Shown one piece after another: positions 62,109 through 64,000 of a stretch of 64,000 nt of DNA. The position numbers and the translations under genes are program-made. Every line of letters begins with the position of its first letter. The first letter of the stretch is position 1. The notes under the pieces were generated by a model. That model was given only the letters and a program-made list of their open reading frames with translations. It did no database searches and was not told where the DNA came from. The DNA is taken from contig JAPZRK010000077.1 of NCBI GenBank assembly GCA_027531445.1, forward strand, positions 1 to 64,000, in the 5' to 3' direction. This DNA is from Leptospira sp. Lineage in GTDB: Bacteria; Spirochaetota; Leptospiria; Leptospirales; Leptospiraceae.

Positions 62109-62441
62109 TTATGAAACTCCCTCATCTATTCCAGTGACGATCCCCAATTTCTCTACTTCCACTTTTAAGGCTTCATATTCACTTTTTTTGATTTTGTAAT
62201 ATTTTACCGTTAGCCTTGCTTTCTCTTCGAATCCTTGCGGAGTTAAAAGATATACATATCCCGACTTATTTTGGTTATTCTTGAAATTATTGATCTTCAC
62301 CAGCCCTTTTTCGACAAGGGCATTGATCAAATAATTTGTCTTTCCCAGACTCAAACCCAAAACATCTGATGCTTCCCTTTGGGACAGATTTGGGTTTGCC
62401 TCGATCAGACGGAGTACACTTAAGTGGTGATCTTCAGCCAT
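62109..62441 (-). CDS. MarR-like, EPS-associated winged-helix regulator
   Basis: 110 residues. A winged helix-turn-helix spans about 5-80 (LRLIEANPNLSQREASDVLGLSLGKTNYLINALVEKGLV in outline, wing YVYLLTPQGFEEKARL), followed by a C-terminal helix (YYKIKKSEYEALKVEVEKLG) that probably dimerises. It matches the small 'MarR family EPS-associated transcriptional regulator' type found inside polysaccharide loci of several phyla. Placed within the operon between rfbB and fcl with overlaps at both ends, it may sense or modulate transcription of this locus; no operator is identifiable here. Confidence 0.85.
   Translation of the reverse strand: MAEDHHLSVLRLIEANPNLSQREASDVLGLSLGKTNYLINALVEKGLVKINNFKNNQNKSGYVYLLTPQGFEEKARLTVKYYKIKKSEYEALKVEVEKLGIVTGIDEGVS
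62117..62121 (-). promoter_or_regulatory. Ribosome site for the TTG start of fcl
   Basis: GGGAG within the final codons of the regulator gene, ten bases before the TTG at 62104-62106. No ATG is available in frame before the GHRGLVGS motif. Confidence 0.55.
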
Positions 62442-63444
62442 TCAAATACCACTCTACAGTCTTTAAAATTCCAGTCTCAAAGTTTTCTTTAGCCTTCCAA
62501 CCCAACTCATTTTCAATTTTTGTGGCATCAATCGCATAACGCATATCATGCCCTGGACGATCCGCTACATAAGTAATCAATTTTTTATATGATTCACCTG
62601 AAGTTCTAGGACGTTTTGCATCCAAAATCTCACAAATCTGATTCACTATATAGTTATTATTTCTCTCGTTTCGCCCGCCAATATTATAAGTTTCGCCACT
62701 TTTTCCTTTATGGTAGGCAAGATCAATTCCAGTCGCATGGTCGATCACATAAAGCCAATCACGAATATTAGTCCCCTTTCCATAAATTGGAATGCTTTCA
62801 TTAGCGAGACACTTTCGGATAATTGTCGGAATCAGTTTTTCGGAATGTTGTTTGGGTCCATAATTATTGGAACAATTGGTAGTTACCGTATTCATTCCGT
62901 ATGTATGGTGATAACTCCTTACAACAAAATCACTTCCGGCCTTACTTGCGCTATAAGGTGAATTAGGCGCATATGGAGTTATTTCTTCAAATAAACCTGT
63001 CTCGCCCAATGTTCCATACACTTCATCTGTAGACACATGGTGAAATCGACAATTTTGATATTCAGTTTTATAAGTGAATGGCTTATCCATCCAATATTTG
63101 TATGCCGCGTGAATGAGGACAAAAGTTCCGATCACATTCGTTTGAAGAAATACTTCAGGATTCGATATGGAATTGTCCACATGACTTTCAGCTGCAAAAT
63201 GGATCACACCGCGTATATCATGCGTATTAAAAAGAGAAGAAACGAGTGTTTGGTCTTTGATATCTCCCTTTACGAATGTATAACGAGGATGATTTGCGAC
63301 TTCTTTTAGATTTTCTAAATTGCCAGCATAGGTCAACAAATCCAAATTGATTACATGTATGTTCGGATGTGCCTCGATAAAGTATGGAATGAAATTGGAG
63401 CCTATAAATCCAGCTCCACCTGTTACAAGTATTGACTCAGTCAT
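62434..63444 (-). CDS. rfbB: dTDP-glucose 4,6-dehydratase
   Basis: 336 residues. The NAD motif VTGGAGFIGSNFIPYF, catalytic STDEVYGTLGE (Thr, Asp, Glu) and YSASKAGSD, plus NCSNNYGPKQHSEKLIPT in outline, are the RfbB/RmlB signature. It makes dTDP-4-keto-6-deoxyglucose, precursor of rhamnose and many deoxysugars. RfbA, RfbC and RfbD are not seen and are probably upstream (right of the window) or elsewhere. ATGA overlap with the GtrB-like gene; eight-base overlap with the regulator downstream. Confidence 0.96.
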   Translation of the reverse strand: MTESILVTGGAGFIGSNFIPYFIEAHPNIHVINLDLLTYAGNLENLKEVANHPRYTFVKGDIKDQTLVSSLFNTHDIRGVIHFAAESHVDNSISNPEVFLQTNVIGTFVLIHAAYKYWMDKPFTYKTEYQNCRFHHVSTDEVYGTLGETGLFEEITPYAPNSPYSASKAGSDFVVRSYHHTYGMNTVTTNCSNNYGPKQHSEKLIPTIIRKCLANESIPIYGKGTNIRDWLYVIDHATGIDLAYHKGKSGETYNIGGRNERNNNYIVNQICEILDAKRPRTSGESYKKLITYVADRPGHDMRYAIDATKIENELGWKAKENFETGILKTVEWYLNG

Positions 63445-64000
63445 TTATTTCTCACTTTCTGTGATTCAAAATTGAATTTGGATTCGATGACATAAAGGGG
63501 CCGACCCTTGACTTCTTCAAAAATCCGAGCAATGTATTCACCTAGTATTCCTATCGATATCAATATGGAGCCACCAATCAGGCAAAGGAGCGCGACAACT
63601 GTTGCCCACCCTGGATTATACACAAGTTCAGGATACAATCCAGAATAGTGCATCCATGCTTTCACAACGGCAGTAATTCCGACAATGAAACCGACGAATG
63701 CAATAATGATACCAAGCGACAAACTAAACCTAAGCGGAAGCGGAGAGAAAGAAATCGCCGCATTCATGGCAAGAGTGAGCATTTTCCTAAGCGGGTATTT
63801 TGTCTCACCTGCGGCCCGCGCGGCGCGTTTATAAATAACAGGTGTTTGCGGAAAACCAACCCAAGCACCCATTCCACGCAAGAATCGATGTTTTTCTCTC
63901 ATGCCCTTCAACGCGTCCAAACAATTACGTGATATCAAACGGAAGTCTCCAGAATCCAATGGTAGGTCTTTATGAACTAAAATTTTCATCAGTCGATAAA
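63441..64000 (-). CDS. GtrB/ArnC-type polyprenyl-phosphate glycosyltransferase, C-terminal part (runs off the right edge)
   Basis: The frame stays open to the edge and reads YRLMKILVHKD there, so the first ATG in view is internal and the N-terminal GT2 domain lies outside. Visible are LDSGDFRLISRN, the arginine-rich KRAARAAGETKYPLRKM of polyprenyl-phosphate hexose synthases, then two transmembrane helices (about SLSLGIIIAFVGFIVGI and ATVVALLCLIGGSILIS) and GEYIARIFEEVKGRPLYVI. It makes a lipid-linked sugar donor in the cytoplasmic membrane, possibly used by a GT-C enzyme such as that near 57 kb. Confidence 0.92.
   Translation of the reverse strand, partial: YRLMKILVHKDLPLDSGDFRLISRNCLDALKGMREKHRFLRGMGAWVGFPQTPVIYKRAARAAGETKYPLRKMLTLAMNAAISFSPLPLRFSLSLGIIIAFVGFIVGITAVVKAWMHYSGLYPELVYNPGWATVVALLCLIGGSILISIGILGEYIARIFEEVKGRPLYVIESKFNFESQKVRNK

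Noticed and set aside
1..64000. tRNA, rRNA, CRISPR arrays, insertion sequences
   Set aside because: I saw no cloverleaf-like GC-rich segment, no regularly spaced direct repeat, no transposase-like protein and no flanking inverted repeats.

Overview
This window is an AT-rich (by eye about one-third G+C), gene-dense block in which all 66 genes that I can support lie on the minus strand. Neighbouring genes overlap by 1-11 bases (often ATGA) or are separated by a few tens of bases. Nearly every product makes, modifies, activates or transfers sugars. Several products look like uncharacterised surface-carbohydrate families whose reference members I remember as Leptospira loci (LIC12162, LIC12192 and LA_1612 types). 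From this I infer a Leptospira-like spirochaete and the inside of a very large O-antigen (rfb-type) locus. Both ends run off the window: a polyprenyl-phosphate glycosyltransferase on the right and a GT4 glycosyltransferase on the left.

The layout below follows transcription, from right to left. 64.0-58.0 kb: membrane GT2 glycosyltransferase, rfbB, a small MarR-like EPS-associated regulator, GDP-fucose synthase, a 2-hydroxyacid dehydrogenase, a GT2 with a degenerate methyltransferase-like head, and an FkbM methyltransferase. 58-49 kb: a GT-C membrane enzyme and a heptose-type module (gmhA, epimerase, sugar nucleotidyltransferase, an HldE-like protein with its two domains in reversed order, second epimerase, HAD-phosphotransferase fusion, two-gene transketolase). 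48-45 kb: a 'sporadic carbohydrate cluster' set (radical SAM, 2OG-Fe(II) oxygenase, LIC12192-type protein, NUDIX hydrolase, methyltransferase). 45-37 kb: epimerase, two C-methyltransferase-type proteins around a WbuC-like cupin, alcohol dehydrogenase, FkbM methyltransferase and a putative transferase. 37-31 kb: an unrecognised protein, an ABC transporter that may be the lipid-linked-sugar flippase, a class III aminotransferase, a radical SAM enzyme and two methyltransferases.

The only sizeable intergenic gap (172 bases, just right of 31.09 kb) carries a candidate promoter. It precedes an almost complete legionaminic-acid-like pathway at 31.1-22.9 kb: LegC-type aminotransferase, NeuD-type acetyltransferase, NeuB, NeuC, CBS-nucleotidyltransferase, sugar amidotransferase, HisF, HisH and CMP-sugar synthetase. 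A second ulosonic-acid module follows at 21.7-15.5 kb: a three-domain CBS-NeuB-TIM-barrel protein, DegT aminotransferase, a second CMP-sugar synthetase, a KdnB-like oxidase and a radical SAM enzyme. Then come a methyltransferase, an LIC12162-like putative transferase, 6-phosphogluconolactonase, an epimerase and a truncated acyltransferase. A third activation set (HAD phosphatase, third cytidylyltransferase, radical SAM, SDR) lies at 10.9-7.6 kb. The left end holds a methyltransferase, putative glycosyltransferases, a second amidotransferase-HisH-HisF cassette and a 2OG oxygenase.

The strongest candidates for undescribed biology are three: the KdnB/three-domain-NeuB module, which would make a terminally oxidised and aminated ulosonic acid; the transketolase-radical SAM-2OG-LIC12192-NUDIX-methyltransferase module; and the two amidotransferase cassettes, whose HisF subunits have each lost a different catalytic aspartate. 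I saw no tRNA, rRNA, insertion sequence, CRISPR array or strong terminator.
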